Assembly: GCA_003956705.1 (NCBI GenBank)
Contig: QZCP01000032.1
Location: forward strand, 95,212-159,211
DNA: 64,000 nucleotides
Direction of reading: 5' to 3'
Source: Brevipalpus yothersi
Taxonomy: Eukaryota > Arthropoda > Arachnida > Trombidiformes > Tenuipalpidae
This document shows positions 63,351-64,000 of this stretch, piece after piece. Positions within the stretch are counted from its first letter, which is position 1. Each line of letters begins with the position of its first letter. The notes beneath the pieces were generated by a model. It was not told the DNA's origin and made no database searches. It was given only the letters and a program-made list of their open reading frames with translations. Position numbers and translations under genes: made by a program.

Positions 63351-63916
63351 GTAAGCTTGATGAAGAGAAAGAGAGAGCAAGTAATCTTATACCGATTGGC
63401 ATGATGTCCACCACATCAATGAAATAATCTTGTAAACACAAATTTTCATTAGTAGTAGTAGTAGTAGTATTAACCTAGTGTTATGGTTCCTCTTGTCTTC
63501 CTCCTCCTCCTTCTATCCTCTCTTTCTCTCTCTCTCTCTCTTTTCTTCTCTTTTCCTCTCTATTACACCCACTTTACTCTTGATCCATTCAACTTTTTGT
63601 GGGGTGTCATTGTACTGTGATCACTTTCCTAACACACAATCCACTCAACTTTCGTTGGCCTCTCTTCAGCATTTTTAGCCTCCTCTCTCAATCTTCCTTC
63701 TCATTTACTTTGGCAAGGACCTTTAGTATCAGTGAAAGTAGTAGTATTAGTGAATAGTATAAGAAGTAGAAGAGAAGAAGATGAAGAAGATGAACATAAA
63801 GAAATCTTAGACCATCTATTTGAGGATAAAATTACTAACCCAAATCACTTTCGCTTACTTGCCTTTTGCTTACACTCACTTTCATGATCGATGTCACTGT
63901 CTAGAACACATACTAG

Positions 63917-63918
<2 letters not shown>
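63351..63918 (+). other. start of GPCR intron 8
   Basis: Begins with the gtaagc donor after exon 8. It contains an (AGT)n run near 63450-63468 and pyrimidine-rich DNA. No transmembrane exon is visible before the window ends. Confidence 0.7.

Positions 63919-63920
<2 letters not shown>

Positions 63921-64000
<80 letters not shown>
63921..64000. repeat. (GA)n microsatellite at the window edge
   Basis: 80 bp of uninterrupted GA running to the last base. Confidence 0.95.

Overview
This is eukaryotic nuclear DNA. Genes are split by GT-AG introns, the base composition is AT-rich, poly-Ser and Asp codon runs are common, and the non-coding DNA is full of (GA)n/(CT)n microsatellites. The receptor and transporter set (a vesicular glutamate transporter and a calcitonin/DH31-like class B GPCR) points to an arthropod. 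An acariform (astigmatid-type) mite is my best guess, from composition and gene structure only. I see no rRNA gene, confident tRNA, transposon or CRISPR array.

Layout: (1) 41-229 may hold the last exon of a gene coming from the left (weak). (2) 426-3049 (-) encodes TFIIH subunit p62 in two exons. (3) 4926-5846 (-) is an unrecognised, probably secreted, repeat-rich protein. (4) 8723-11244 (+) is dymeclin, six exons and 668 residues. (5) 11693-14099 (-) is a GPCPD1/GDE5-type glycerophosphocholine phosphodiesterase in ten exons, tail-to-tail with dymeclin. (6) about 15500-42814 (+) is a vesicular glutamate transporter of the SLC17 family spread over 27 kb and 13 recognised exons. (7) 44945-46138 (+) is a Lines/LINS1-like protein in one exon. 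(8) 46655-47734 (-) is the shared alpha subunit of protein farnesyltransferase and geranylgeranyltransferase-I. (9) 49132 to the window edge (+) is the 5' part of a class B (secretin family) GPCR. Its eight visible exons encode a signal peptide and two complete six-cysteine hormone-binding domains in tandem; the seven-helix part must lie beyond base 64000.

The genes do not form one pathway. Housekeeping genes (p62, dymeclin, phosphodiesterase, LINS, FNTA) are compact with few or short introns. The two neuronal signalling genes have multi-kilobase introns that carry nearly all the long microsatellites. The most interesting feature is the receptor: the two hormone-binding modules share the same intron phases (1,1,0), and the blocks of exons 2-4 and 5-8 are each multiples of three that begin and end in phase 0. 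Either module could therefore be skipped without breaking the frame, so one gene could make receptors with ectodomain A, B or A+B.
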